Assembly (NCBI RefSeq): GCF_025143365.1
Contig: NZ_JALXPE010000002.1
Span: forward strand, 52,134 to 116,133
Length of the DNA: 64,000 bases
Direction: 5' to 3'
Source of the DNA: Microbacterium sp. p3-SID336
GTDB lineage: Bacteria > Actinomycetota > Actinomycetes > Actinomycetales > Microbacteriaceae
Part shown: in pieces, positions 9,657 to 17,495 of the stretch
Numbering within the stretch: the stretch's first letter is position 1
Layout: each line of letters opens with the position of its first letter
Position numbers and translations under genes: made by a program
Notes under the pieces: generated by a model
What the model was told of the DNA's origin: nothing
The model's database searches: none
Seen by the model: the letters and a program-made list of their open reading frames with translations, nothing else

Positions 9657-10589
9657 ATGACCGAGATCGAGCCCCCGGAGCTGCCGCGCGGCATCGCCCT
9701 GGCCTGGGGTGTCGCCGCGAACCCGCAGCGGGGGCCCAAGCGCGAGATGAGCGTCGAGAAGATCGTCGAAGCCGCGGTCGAGCTGGCGGACGCCGAGGGC
9801 ATCGGTGCGGTGTCGATGGCGGCGGTCGCATCCCGCCTCGGGTTCACGCCGATGTCCCTCTACCGCTACGTCTCCGCCAAGGACGACCTGCTGCTGCTCA
9901 TGCAGGAGGAGGCCACGGGGCTGCCTCCCGAGAGCCACCTCGACGCGGAGGGCTGGCGCGATCGCCTGCTCGCGCTGTACCAGGCGCAGATCCTCGTGTA
10001 CCTGCGGCATCCGTGGATGCTGTCCCTCCCCATCTCGGGCTCCCCGATCACGCCGAACAGCTCCGCCTGGCTGGACGCCGGGCTCGCGGCGCTCGACGGC
10101 ACCCCGCTCACGGCCGAGGAGCGCATCGCGGTCGCGCTCGCCGTGACCGGGCACGCACGCTGGTGCGGGATCGTGCAGGCGGGATACACCGAGCAGTCCC
10201 GCTCGTCCGGGCTCACCCCCGATCAGGTCGCCGAGCGCGAGGCCTCGCTGTTCGATCGCGTGATCGCCGCGGAGGAGTTCCCCGCGCTGCGGCGCGCGAT
10301 CGACGACGGCGTGTTCCTGTCGGCCGCCGATCCGTTCCGCTTCGCGGTCGAACGCACCCTCGACGGCGTGGCGGCCTATATCGCAGCGCTCGACCGCGGC
10401 GAGCCGCACGCGGTGTCCGAGGAGTGGGTGGACATCGACCCCGCGGAGCTCGCGGGGGACAAGCGACTGCGGGAGGCACAGAAGGCCAGCCGCGACGCCG
10501 AGAAGGCGCTGCGAGCGGCGCGGAAGCTCGAGAGGCAGGTGCTCCGCGAGGCGAGGGAGCGCGTCGCGAAGGGGAAGAAGTCGGCCTGA
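9657..10589 (+). CDS. TetR family transcriptional regulator, likely repressor of the adjacent ABC exporter
   Basis: 310 residues, long for TetR. The DNA-binding domain lies near residues 30-90 (VEKIVEAAVELADAEGIGAVSMAAVASRLG, then FTPMSLYRYVSAKDDLLLLM). A ligand domain follows (about 100-235). The C-terminal 60 residues are a highly charged Lys/Arg/Glu helix ending KKSA, probably coiled. The ATG lies 6 nt after TAAGAT. Divergent orientation to the DrrAB-like genes and the repeats between them suggest it controls the exporter and itself. Confidence 0.92.
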   Translation: MTEIEPPELPRGIALAWGVAANPQRGPKREMSVEKIVEAAVELADAEGIGAVSMAAVASRLGFTPMSLYRYVSAKDDLLLLMQEEATGLPPESHLDAEGWRDRLLALYQAQILVYLRHPWMLSLPISGSPITPNSSAWLDAGLAALDGTPLTAEERIAVALAVTGHARWCGIVQAGYTEQSRSSGLTPDQVAEREASLFDRVIAAEEFPALRRAIDDGVFLSAADPFRFAVERTLDGVAAYIAALDRGEPHAVSEEWVDIDPAELAGDKRLREAQKASRDAEKALRAARKLERQVLREARERVAKGKKSA

Positions 10590-10627
10590 TCCGCCCCGAG
10601 ACCTCCTGCGATCGGCAGGATGGACTC

Positions 10628-11554
10628 ATGACGGCCCAGCACCGAGCGCACTTCGACTTCGCGATCACGTTCGCCAACGGCGGCGGCATGCAGGGAGAGG
10701 GGTTCCGCCTCGACCTCCCTCGGGCGGACATGTCGGCCGACGAGATCGCCGCCCTGCTCGTCCGCCACCTCGGACTGGCGCTCGTGGGCGAGGTCGAGCT
10801 GCGGGACCTGCGCATCGTCGAGGAGCAGCACCGCGGAAGCCGGGGCGTCGAGGTGGCCTCCGCCGACGGCGCCGGCGAACGCGTCGTGGATCTCAGTCAC
10901 CCGATCGAGGCCGGACTGATCACGTATCCCGGGCTCCCGGCGCCGACCATCACCCCGTTCCTCACTCGCGAGGCCTCCCGGGAGCGCTACGCGCCCGGCA
11001 CCGAATTCGCGATGGACGTGATCACGATGATCGGCAACACCGGCACCTACCTCGACGCGCCGTTCCACCGCTACGCCGACGGCGGCGACCTCGCCTCGCT
11101 GGACCTGGCGTCGCTGGTCGGACTCCCGGCCGAGGTCTTCCACCTCCAGGACGCGTGGTCGCCCGAGCGACGCGGCATCCGGGCGGCGACGCTGGCCGAC
11201 CGCGAGCTGCGGGGCACTGCGGTGCTGCTCCACACCGGGTGGAGCAGCCGCTTCGGCACCCCCGCGTATGCCGAGGGAGCGCCGTTCCTCGCCGAGGACG
11301 CCGCGCGCTTCCTGGCGGAGTCGGGGGTCCGCCTGGTCGGCATCGACTCGCTCAACATCGACGACACCGAGAGCGGCGGCGAGCGCCCGGCGCACAGCAT
11401 CCTGCTGGCCGCCGGCGTGCACGTGGTCGAGCATCTGATCGGACTGGAGGCGGTGCCCTCGCGGGGTGCCCGCTTCACCGCGGCCCCACCGGCGGTGCGC
11501 GGCTTCGGCACCTTCCCGGTGCGGGCCTTCGCCACCGTGCCTGGGTCCCACTGA
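10628..11554 (+). CDS. cyclase family protein with a fused N-terminal domain and altered metal motif
   Basis: 308 residues. Residues 1-70 form a separate alpha/beta domain (HFDFAITFANGGG ... VGEVELRDLRIVEE) not part of the catalytic fold. From about residue 86 the protein matches the cyclase/kynurenine-formamidase fold (VVDLSHPIEAGLITYPG). The usual metal motif HxGTHxDxPxH reads NTGTYLDAPFH at 137-147: the first two His are Asn137 and Tyr141, while Asp143 and His147 remain. Activity may therefore differ or be lost. The start follows CAGGAT by 6 nt. It lies 38 bp after tetR and may be in its transcript. Substrate unknown. Confidence 0.85.
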   Translation: MTAQHRAHFDFAITFANGGGMQGEGFRLDLPRADMSADEIAALLVRHLGLALVGEVELRDLRIVEEQHRGSRGVEVASADGAGERVVDLSHPIEAGLITYPGLPAPTITPFLTREASRERYAPGTEFAMDVITMIGNTGTYLDAPFHRYADGGDLASLDLASLVGLPAEVFHLQDAWSPERRGIRAATLADRELRGTAVLLHTGWSSRFGTPAYAEGAPFLAEDAARFLAESGVRLVGIDSLNIDDTESGGERPAHSILLAAGVHVVEHLIGLEAVPSRGARFTAAPPAVRGFGTFPVRAFATVPGSH

Positions 11555-11572
11555 TCACAGCAGTCACATGGG

Positions 11573-11602
11573 TTTACACGTGTCCCAGCTACCCCATAGA
11601 GT
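11573..11602 (+). promoter_or_regulatory. promoter of the BldC-like HTH gene
   Basis: TTTACA (11573-11578), an 18-bp spacer and TAGAGT (11597-11602) give a good housekeeping promoter. Transcription should start near 11609, leaving a short leader with the Shine-Dalgarno GAAAGGGG before the ATG at 11630. Confidence 0.6.
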
Positions 11603-11629
11603 GTGCACATCGAGAAAGGGGTACGTGGG

Positions 11630-11821
11630 ATGCCCGAGGTTCCAGATGTCCGATTCCTCACGGTGGCCGAGGTCGCCGAGCTGATGCGCGTGTCCAAGAT
11701 GACCGTGTATCGGCTGGTCCACTCCGGCGAGCTGCCGGCCATCCGCTTCGGCCGCAGCTATCGCGTGCCGGAGTCGGCCGTGGCCGAAGCACTGCAGCGG
11801 CCCATCGCCGACGCCGGCTGA
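11630..11821 (+). CDS. small BldC-like / excisionase-type helix-turn-helix DNA-binding protein
   Basis: 63 residues, almost entirely one MerR-like winged-helix domain: FLTVAEVAELMRVSKMTVYRLVHSGELP followed by the wing AIRFGRSYRVPESAV. BldC proteins of about this size bind DNA cooperatively and repress or activate developmental and metabolic genes in actinobacteria. The ATG at 11630 has the ribosome site AAAGGGG 8 nt upstream; an ATG at 11603 in frame is less likely. A gene of this type beside bS22 is also found in mycobacteria (Rv0500A-Rv0500B). Confidence 0.9.
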   Translation: MPEVPDVRFLTVAEVAELMRVSKMTVYRLVHSGELPAIRFGRSYRVPESAVAEALQRPIADAG

Positions 11822-11931
11822 CGCGGCCGAAGCAGGCCCGCGGGTTTGCTAGGATGATCCGAGGCATTTTTCGTGCCCGTACCCGGGTGTCCGATTCGGC
11901 GACACCCAGCCCCTGACTTAGTGAGGTTTCC

Positions 11932-12030
11932 GTGGGTTCTGTCATCAAGAAGCGCCGCAAGCGCATGGCGAAGAAGAAGCACCGCAAGCTGCTTCGCAAG
12001 ACTCGCCACCAGCGCCGCAACAAGAAGTAA
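11932..12030 (+). CDS. small ribosomal protein bS22 (AURKAIP1/COX24-like)
   Basis: 32 residues from GTG at 11932, with GAGG about 6 nt upstream: MGSVIKKRRKRMAKKKHRK, then LLRKTRHQRRNKK. More than half of the residues are Lys or Arg. From memory, the first half is nearly identical to mycobacterial bS22, a tiny protein bound in the decoding region of the small subunit. It is preceded by TAGGAT at 11850-11855, probably its promoter, and followed by a hairpin terminator. At 99 nt it is easily missed by gene callers. Confidence 0.93.
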   Translation: MGSVIKKRRKRMAKKKHRKLLRKTRHQRRNKK

Positions 12031-12044
12031 GCGGCCAGACACCG

Positions 12045-12068
12045 AGCGCCTGTCTCCGGACGGGCGCT
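12045..12068 (+). terminator. intrinsic terminator-like hairpin after bS22
   Basis: AGCGCCTGTC (12045-12054), tetraloop TCCG and GACGGGCGCT (12059-12068) form a 10-bp stem with one G-T pair, followed by a short run of T. It separates the bS22 transcript from the thiol-gene trio. Confidence 0.7.
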
Positions 12069-12108
12069 TTGTGTCTGTGCCCGCTTCCCGCACCGCCGAG
12101 AGGATGTC

Positions 12109-12411
12109 ATGAAGTCGATCACCGTCGCCGAACTCGCCGAGCGCTCCGGCACCCCGCTCATCGACGTGCGGGAGGTGAACGAGTTCGCCGCGGGGCACGT
12201 GCCCGGCGCCGTGAACATCCCGATGTCGGAGATCGGCAACCGGCTCGACGAGCTGCCCGCGGAGTCGTTCGACGTGATCTGCCAGGCCGGCGGCCGCTCC
12301 GCGCGCGTGGTCGAAGCTCTCGAGGCGCGCGGCTACGACGCGACCAACGTCGAAGGCGGCACGGGGGAGTGGATCGCGCAGGGACGCGCCGTCGAGGTCC
12401 CGGGGTCGTGA
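12109..12411 (+). CDS. single-domain rhodanese-like sulfurtransferase
   Basis: 100 residues, one rhodanese domain. Rhodaneses carry sulfane sulfur on an active Cys; here it is Cys58 in the loop CQAGGRSARV, which has the six-residue active loop typical of thiosulfate/GlpE-type enzymes. The CH2-A-like LIDVREVNEFAAGHVPGAVNIP is at 17-38. Shine-Dalgarno GAGAGGA precedes the ATG. Its stop overlaps the GTG of the glutaredoxin-like gene, the start of a three-gene coupled operon. Confidence 0.93.
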   Translation: MKSITVAELAERSGTPLIDVREVNEFAAGHVPGAVNIPMSEIGNRLDELPAESFDVICQAGGRSARVVEALEARGYDATNVEGGTGEWIAQGRAVEVPGS

Positions 12412-12704
12412 CGACGCTCACCCTGATCGGCAAACCCGACTGCCACCTGTGCGATGTGGCCTCCGAGGTCGTCGACGCCGTGGTCGCTGAGCTGCCCGAC
12501 GCCGCAGCCGAGCGGATCCAGATCGTCGAGGCATCGATTCAGGACGACCCCGCGCTGTACGAGCAGTGGTGGGACAAGATCCCCGTGGTGCTGATCGACG
12601 GACGTCTGCACGCCCATTGGCGCGTCGCGCCAGACCGCCTGCGCGAAGCGCTCGAAGAGGCCGTGCGCGACGACGCGCTCGTCGAAGAGAAGGAACAGCG
12701 ATGA
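12408..12704 (+). CDS. glutaredoxin-like protein (DUF836 type) with CxxC
   Basis: 98 residues from the GTG at 12408, which overlaps the rhodanese stop. Residues 4-15 read LTLIGKPDCHLC, giving Cys12-x-x-Cys15 at the tip of the first helix. The thioredoxin fold cis-proline region is KIPVVLIDGRLHAHWRV near 65-80. Proteins of this group are glutaredoxin relatives whose partners are mostly unknown. The C-terminal tail is acidic and basic. Position between a rhodanese and a Dabb protein suggests a thiol-redox role. Confidence 0.88.
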   Translation: MTTLTLIGKPDCHLCDVASEVVDAVVAELPDAAAERIQIVEASIQDDPALYEQWWDKIPVVLIDGRLHAHWRVAPDRLREALEEAVRDDALVEEKEQR

Positions 12705-13003
12705 CCATCCGCCACGTCGTGACCTGGAAGCTCGCCGCGGAGGACGCGGGCGAGCGCGCCGCCGACGCCGCGGAGGTCGCCCGCCGCCTGAATGCGCTCG
12801 ACGGAGTGGTGCCGCAGCTGCGGAGCATCTCGGCCGGTGCCAACAGCGCCTATCCGGACACCAATTGGGATGTCACCCTCGTCGCGGACTTCGACTCGCT
12901 GGCGGCGCTGGAGGAGTACCAGGTGCACCCGGCGCACGAAGAGGTCGCCGCCTTCATCCGCTCGGTCGTGGCATCGCGCGTCGCGGTCGACTTCGAGGTC
13001 TGA
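12701..13003 (+). CDS. Dabb family stress-responsive alpha/beta barrel protein
   Basis: 100 residues. The Dabb fold is a dimeric ferredoxin-like barrel; it is recognised here by MTIRHVVTWKL at the N-terminus and the late segment EYQVHPAHEEVAAFIRSVVASRVAVDFEV split over residues 70-100. Function in bacteria is mostly undefined. The ATG overlaps the TGA of the glutaredoxin-like gene, the second such overlap in this operon. Confidence 0.9.
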   Translation: MTIRHVVTWKLAAEDAGERAADAAEVARRLNALDGVVPQLRSISAGANSAYPDTNWDVTLVADFDSLAALEEYQVHPAHEEVAAFIRSVVASRVAVDFEV

Positions 13004-13049
13004 TCCGCGCACCGCAACACAAACGTGATGCCGTGGGCCGTCCCTGTCA

Positions 13050-13079
13050 TTGGTCACGCGACGAGCCGCATGTTTAGAT
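13050..13079 (+). promoter_or_regulatory. promoter of the amino acid ABC importer
   Basis: TTGGTC (13050-13055), an 18-bp spacer and TTAGAT (13074-13079). Transcription would begin about 45 nt before the ATG at 13133, leaving room for the Shine-Dalgarno GGAG. Confidence 0.5.
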
Positions 13080-13132
13080 GAACTCCTACCCGTCCGCGGG
13101 CGCACCCCGCCCCCGAACTCCCTGGAGCCGAC

Positions 13133-13945
13133 ATGCCCCGTCGTAACCTCTTCGCCGGCCTCGCACTCGTGGCCACCGCAACCCTCGCGCTCGCCGGATG
13201 CGCCACCGGTGCCAGCGATGCCGGGAGCAGCGGCGAGCCTGCAGCCGGCGACGAGTACGGGCTGATCGAGGCGGGCACCCTCACGGTCTGCTCCGACATC
13301 CCCTACCCGCCGTTCGAGTTCGAGGGGGACGATGGCGAGTACACAGGGTTCGACATCGATCTGCTCGGCGCGATCGCGAAGCAGCTCGACCTCAAGCTCT
13401 CGGTGCAGGACGTGGGCTTCGACGCGCTGCAGTCGGGAACCACGCTCGCCGCCGGGCAGTGCGACGTCGGCGCCTCCGCGATGACCATCACGGACGAGCG
13501 CAAGGCCAACATCGACTTCTCCGACCCGTACTACGACTCGCTGCAGTCGCTCCTCGTGCGCACCGACTCCGGCATCGAGTCGATCGACGACCTGTCCGGC
13601 AAGAACGTCGGCGTGCAGCAGGGCACCACGGGCGAGAGCTACGCGGGCGAGAACGCGAAGGGCGCCCAGCTGGTGCAGTACCCCTCCGACGGCGAGCTGT
13701 GGCCGGCCATGCAGGCGGGGCAGATCGACGCCATCCTGCAGGACCAGCCGGTGAACCTCGAGCACGAGAAGGCCGACTCCGCGTACAAGATCGTCGAGAC
13801 GTACGAGACCGACGAGTCGTACGGCTTCGCCTTCGCCAAGGGTGAGAAGGACGCACTGCTGGAGGCCGTCAACGGCGCGCTCCAGGAGCTGCGCGACAAC
13901 GGCGAGTACCAGAAGATCTACGACGAGTACTTCACGGCCAACTGA
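13133..13945 (+). CDS. polar amino acid ABC transporter substrate-binding lipoprotein
   Basis: 270 residues. A signal peptide ends with LAGC, Cys23 being the lipid anchor. The mature part is a family 3 periplasmic-type binding protein: GTLTVCSDIPYPPFEF then GFDIDLLGAIAKQL, and the hinge strand KNVGVQQGTTGESYA. Family 3 proteins bind single polar amino acids; which one is not clear. The ligand-site Arg of ERKANIDFSDPYY is present. First gene of a three-gene operon with permease and ATPase. Confidence 0.94.
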   Translation: MPRRNLFAGLALVATATLALAGCATGASDAGSSGEPAAGDEYGLIEAGTLTVCSDIPYPPFEFEGDDGEYTGFDIDLLGAIAKQLDLKLSVQDVGFDALQSGTTLAAGQCDVGASAMTITDERKANIDFSDPYYDSLQSLLVRTDSGIESIDDLSGKNVGVQQGTTGESYAGENAKGAQLVQYPSDGELWPAMQAGQIDAILQDQPVNLEHEKADSAYKIVETYETDESYGFAFAKGEKDALLEAVNGALQELRDNGEYQKIYDEYFTAN

Positions 13946-13979
13946 GTTCGGAACTGAGCAGGTCGGGAGGACCTTGACG

Positions 13980-14777
13980 ATGGCGTTGAGGCGCACCACG
14001 AAGAAGAAGCTGTACCGGTACACCGTCTATGCGGTGCTGATCGCGCTCGTCGTCTGGGTCGCGATCACCACCGACTGGTCGCGGATCGCGACGATGTACT
14101 TCAACCCGGAGGTCGCGGCGAAGATGCTTCCGGGCATCATCACCACGGCCCTGGTGAACACCCTGTGGTTCACGGCCGTGGCGTTCCTCGGCGGGCTGCT
14201 GCTCGGCGTGGTGCTCGCGCTGATGAAGCTGTCGGAGATCGGGCCCTTCCGCTGGATCGCGACGTGCTGGATCGAGCTGTTCCGCGGGTTGCCCGCCATC
14301 CTGACGATCTTCGCGATCGCCTACATCGTGCCGATCGGCATGGGCGTCTCGGGCACCAAGCTCGGCGGGCCCGTCGTCCTCGGGCTCATCGGCCTGATCT
14401 TGGTGGCGTCGGCCTACATGGCCGAGACCATCCGTGCCGGACTCCAGGCGGTGCCGAAGGGGCAGACCGAGGCGGCGCGGTCACTGGGCATGTCGCCCAT
14501 GAAGACCACGTTCTGGATCGTCGTCCCTCAGGGATTCCGCATCATCATCCCGCCGTTGACGAACGAGTTCGTGCTGCTGCTGAAGGACACGTCGCTGCTG
14601 TTCGTGGCCGGATCCTTCATCTGGTCGAAAGAGCTCACGACCTTCGCCCGTGACGCGAGCACGCAGAACGCGAACGGGACACCGCTGATCATGGCGGCGA
14701 TCCTGTACCTGATCGTGACGATCCCCCTCACGCGGTTCAGCGCGTGGCTGGAGCGACGGATGGCGAGGAGCCGATGA
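13980..14777 (+). CDS. polar amino acid ABC transporter permease
   Basis: 265 residues with five or so membrane segments. The EAA loop that contacts the ATPase reads [24 protein letters not shown] near residues 160-183. The N-terminus is basic ([14 protein letters not shown]). The start ATG is preceded by GGGAGG; the open frame further upstream is a shadow of the binding-protein gene. The C-terminal end overlaps the ATPase gene by 4 bp. Confidence 0.95.
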   Translation: MALRRTTKKKLYRYTVYAVLIALVVWVAITTDWSRIATMYFNPEVAAKMLPGIITTALVNTLWFTAVAFLGGLLLGVVLALMKLSEIGPFRWIATCWIELFRGLPAILTIFAIAYIVPIGMGVSGTKLGGPVVLGLIGLILVASAYMAETIRAGLQAVPKGQTEAARSLGMSPMKTTFWIVVPQGFRIIIPPLTNEFVLLLKDTSLLFVAGSFIWSKELTTFARDASTQNANGTPLIMAAILYLIVTIPLTRFSAWLERRMARSR

Positions 14778-15529
14778 CCACCGACCTGATCGACGTCCAC
14801 GCGCCCGCGATCGACATCCAGGGTCTGGTGAAGACCTTCGGCGACAACGAGGTGCTCAAGGGCATCGACCTGACCGTGTACCCGGGCGAGGTCGTGTGCG
14901 TGATCGGGCCGTCCGGTTCGGGCAAGTCGACGCTGCTGCGCTCCGTCAACCTGCTGGAGGAGCCGACCGGCGGCAAGGTGCTGATCGAGGGCATCGACAT
15001 CACCGACCCCGACATCGACATCGACCGGGTGCGCACGCGCATCGGCATGGTGTTCCAGAGCTTCAACCTGTTCCCGCACCTGAGCGTGCTGGGCAACCTC
15101 ACCATCGCGCAGCAGCGGGTGAAGAAGCGCTCGAAGGCGGAGTCCGAGAAGGTCGCGCACGCGATGCTGGCACGGGTGGGGCTCGCTGAGAAGGCGGACG
15201 CCTACCCCGGGCACCTCTCGGGCGGACAGCAGCAGCGCGTGGCCATCGCCAGGGCGCTGTGCATGAACCCCGACATGATGCTGTTCGACGAGCCCACGTC
15301 GGCCCTCGACCCCGAGCTGGTCGGCGAGGTGCTGCAGGTCATGCGCTCGCTCGCAGACGAGGGCATGACGATGCTGGTCGTGACCCATGAGATGGGCTTC
15401 GCGCGCGAGGTCGGGTCCCGGCTGATCTTCATGGACGGCGGCCACATCGTCGAACAGGGCGACCCCCGCGCGGTACTCGCCGATCCGCAGCACCAGCGCA
15501 CGAAGGACTTCCTGTCGCGGGTGCTCTGA
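14774..15529 (+). CDS. polar amino acid ABC transporter ATP-binding protein
   Basis: 251 residues. Walker [16 protein letters not shown]-loop [14 protein letters not shown], signature [16 protein letters not shown], Walker [17 protein letters not shown] and switch [12 protein letters not shown] are all canonical of the GlnQ/HisP group. The ATG at 14774 overlaps the permease stop and is preceded by GAGGAG; an in-frame ATG at 14744 is inside the permease gene and less likely. With the two genes before it, this completes an importer. Confidence 0.97.
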   Translation: MTTDLIDVHAPAIDIQGLVKTFGDNEVLKGIDLTVYPGEVVCVIGPSGSGKSTLLRSVNLLEEPTGGKVLIEGIDITDPDIDIDRVRTRIGMVFQSFNLFPHLSVLGNLTIAQQRVKKRSKAESEKVAHAMLARVGLAEKADAYPGHLSGGQQQRVAIARALCMNPDMMLFDEPTSALDPELVGEVLQVMRSLADEGMTMLVVTHEMGFAREVGSRLIFMDGGHIVEQGDPRAVLADPQHQRTKDFLSRVL

Positions 15530-15540
15530 CCACACGACGC

Positions 15541-15581
15541 ACGAGACCCGCTGGTCGCCCTCCGGCGTCAGGTGGTCTCGT
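15541..15581. terminator. stem-loop between the ABC importer and the YegP-like gene
   Basis: ACGAGACC (15541-15548) pairs with GGTCTCGT (15574-15581), and the interior also pairs partly (CGCC with GGCG). It lies between two convergent genes, so it can serve both as a terminator. Confidence 0.6.
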
Positions 15582-15592
15582 CGCGAGCGGGG

Positions 15593-15772
15593 TCAGTCGA
15601 CCTCGACGACTTCGGCGCCAGGGGCGTTGCGCTGAACGGACTCGATGCCGTTCAGCGCGGCGGACTTGGAGGAGTACCCCTCGCTCGTCGCGATGATCTC
15701 GCCGTTGCCGGCCTTGAGGCGGAACCGGTACTGACCGGATGGACCGCGGTACAGCTCGAACTTGCCTGCCAT
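15593..15772 (-). CDS. YegP/DUF1508 family small protein
   Basis: 59 residues, start ATG at 15772 with GAGAGG upstream on the minus strand. The sequence begins MAGKFELYRGPSGQYRFRLK and continues GNGEIIATSEGYSSKSAA, the recognisable single DUF1508 domain, an alpha/beta unit present in one or two copies in YegP-like proteins. Cellular function is unknown. It lies on the opposite strand to the amino acid importer. Confidence 0.92.
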   Translation of the reverse strand: MAGKFELYRGPSGQYRFRLKAGNGEIIATSEGYSSKSAALNGIESVQRNAPGAEVVEVD

Positions 15773-16047
15773 GGACTGATCCTCTCTGTCACGGATGGAG
15801 CTGTGCTCCGCCGTTTACGAGTCGCGCACGCGGCGCGGGACGCGGGGTCAGGACACCCTCCGGTCCCCCCGGGCCGGAGGGCGCCCTGGTAGGCGCCGGC
15901 TCGCGGGGGAGGATTTCCGAGCAGCACCTCCGTCTCGCTGACCGTCGCCGATAGTCATGACGGCGGTTGGAGACGATGAAATGATGCCACCATCACGCCA
16001 CATGCGCAATATCGGTTGACTGATATATCACTCTTCAGGGGTGAGGC
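15773..16047. other. 275-bp intergenic region with a hairpin and an AT-rich patch
   Basis: No gene seen. A hairpin CCCTCCGG (15856-15863) / CCGGAGGG (15874-15881) is followed by GGCGCC repeats. From about 15955 to 16040 the base composition falls clearly below the surrounding GC content, with the 10-bp palindrome TGATATATCA at 16021-16030 preceded by TTGACT... . The region holds the leader of the YegP-like gene on the minus strand; the rest has no assigned role. Confidence 0.5.
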
Positions 16048-16563
16048 TCAGACGCCAGGCACCGACAGCTTGAACCCCCGATGCGAGCCCACGTAGCCCA
16101 GGCGCTCGTAGAAGCGGTGTGCGTCAGTTCGTGCCGCATCGGAGGTCAGCTGCACGATCGCGGCGCCGAGGGCCGGTGCCGCCGCCTCGCCCACCCACCG
16201 CATCACCGCGGAGCCGATGCCCGCGGAGCGCAGGTCGCTGCGCACGCGCACCGCCTCCACCAGCAGCCGCCGGGCGCCGCGCCGAGCCATGCCGGGGATC
16301 GACGTGAGCTGCAGCGTGCCCACGAGCGCGCCGCCGAGCTCGACCACGAGAAGGTCGTTCGACGGGTCGTCGAGGATCTCCCGCAGCCCGCGCACGTAGG
16401 CGGGACGGTCGCCCTCATCCGCGACATCGCCCCGCGCGGCACTGATCGGGTCGTCGGCGAGCAGCGCGATGACCCCGTCCGCATCGGCTTCCGTCGCCCG
16501 CCGGAGCACCGCGTCACCCGCGCGAGAGGGGAAAGCGAAGGGCAGAGGCAGGGCAGGCAGCAT
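16048..16563 (-). CDS. GNAT family N-acetyltransferase
   Basis: 171 residues. The acetyl-CoA-binding motif A is VRVRSDLRSAGIGSAVMRW (about residues 105-123), followed by QLTSDAARTDAHRFYERLGYV, the typical C-terminal beta-bulge region. The N-terminal FRRA-like substrate part starts VLRRATEADADGVIALL. Substrate unknown. The start ATG lies 6 nt after CAGACT on the minus strand, suggesting a leaderless message. Confidence 0.92.
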   Translation of the reverse strand: MLPALPLPFAFPSRAGDAVLRRATEADADGVIALLADDPISAARGDVADEGDRPAYVRGLREILDDPSNDLLVVELGGALVGTLQLTSIPGMARRGARRLLVEAVRVRSDLRSAGIGSAVMRWVGEAAAPALGAAIVQLTSDAARTDAHRFYERLGYVGSHRGFKLSVPGV

Positions 16564-16625
16564 GAGCCCAGTCTGCCAGCGCCGCCGATGCGGGGCGGCC
16601 GCCCGGACTCTGGAATCATGGCCGG

Positions 16626-17453
16626 GTGGATATCGGCGCCGTGCTCGGTCTGGAGCAGCTCACCTGGGGGATGCTGATCCTCATCATCGTCGCAGCCTTC
16701 GGCGCCGGCTGGATCGACGCGGTCGTGGGCGGCGGCGGTCTGCTGCAGCTGCCCGCGCTGCTGTTGATCCCCGGGATCGCCCCTGTCCAGGCGCTCGCGA
16801 CCAACAAGCTCGCCTCGGTGTTCGGCACCGCGACCAGCAGCATCACCTACTATCGCCGCGCCAAGCCCGATATCCGCACCGCGCTGCCGATGGCCGCGAT
16901 CGCGCTGGTGGGCTCCTTCGGCGGAGCCGCCGTGGCCACCGTGCTGCCGCCCGCCGCGTTCAAGCCCATCATCGTGCTCGCACTGCTCGCCGTCGCGCTC
17001 TTCACGGCGTTCCGGCCGCAGCTGGGCGCCGCGACCGCTCTCCGCTTCCACGGGCACAAGCACCACATCATGGCCGGGCTGGCCGGGCTCGCGATCGGCT
17101 TCTACGACGGCATGATCGGTCCCGGCACCGGCACGTTCCTCGTGATCACCCTCGTGGCGCTGCTCGGCTACGACTTCCTGCAGGCGAGCGCCAAGGCCAA
17201 GATCGTCAACTTCGCCACGAACCTGGGAGCCCTCCTGCTGTTCATCCCGCACGGCTCGGTGCTGTGGCTGCTCGGGGGCATCCTCGCGGTCGCGAACGTG
17301 GCGGGAAGCTACCTGGGGTCGCGGATGGCGATCTCGCGCGGCACGACCTTCATCCGCGTGGTGTTCCTCCTCGTGGTGATCGCTCTGATCGCGAAGCTCG
17401 GGGTGGACGTGTGGAACGAGAACATCGCGCCGTTCGTGGCCTCGCTCGACTGA
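16626..17453 (+). CDS. TSUP (TauE/SafE) family membrane transporter
   Basis: 275 residues, about eight membrane segments in two repeats. Family marks are GWIDAVVGGGGLLQLPALL near residues 28-46 and the mirrored IGFYDGMIGPGTGTF near 160-174. TSUP proteins export or import sulfite, organosulfonates or other small anions; substrate undetermined. The start GTG is 6 nt after AATCAT. Monocistronic; the next gene aspS is convergent. Confidence 0.93.
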   Translation: MDIGAVLGLEQLTWGMLILIIVAAFGAGWIDAVVGGGGLLQLPALLLIPGIAPVQALATNKLASVFGTATSSITYYRRAKPDIRTALPMAAIALVGSFGGAAVATVLPPAAFKPIIVLALLAVALFTAFRPQLGAATALRFHGHKHHIMAGLAGLAIGFYDGMIGPGTGTFLVITLVALLGYDFLQASAKAKIVNFATNLGALLLFIPHGSVLWLLGGILAVANVAGSYLGSRMAISRGTTFIRVVFLLVVIALIAKLGVDVWNENIAPFVASLD

Positions 17454-17495
17454 GCCTCCCGCCCACCCCGGCCGTGTGGAGAGCCCGGGTACACC

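Noticed and set aside
12045..12068. Possible riboswitch before the rhodanese gene
   Set aside because: Only a single short stem-loop typical of a terminator; no conserved ligand-binding core.
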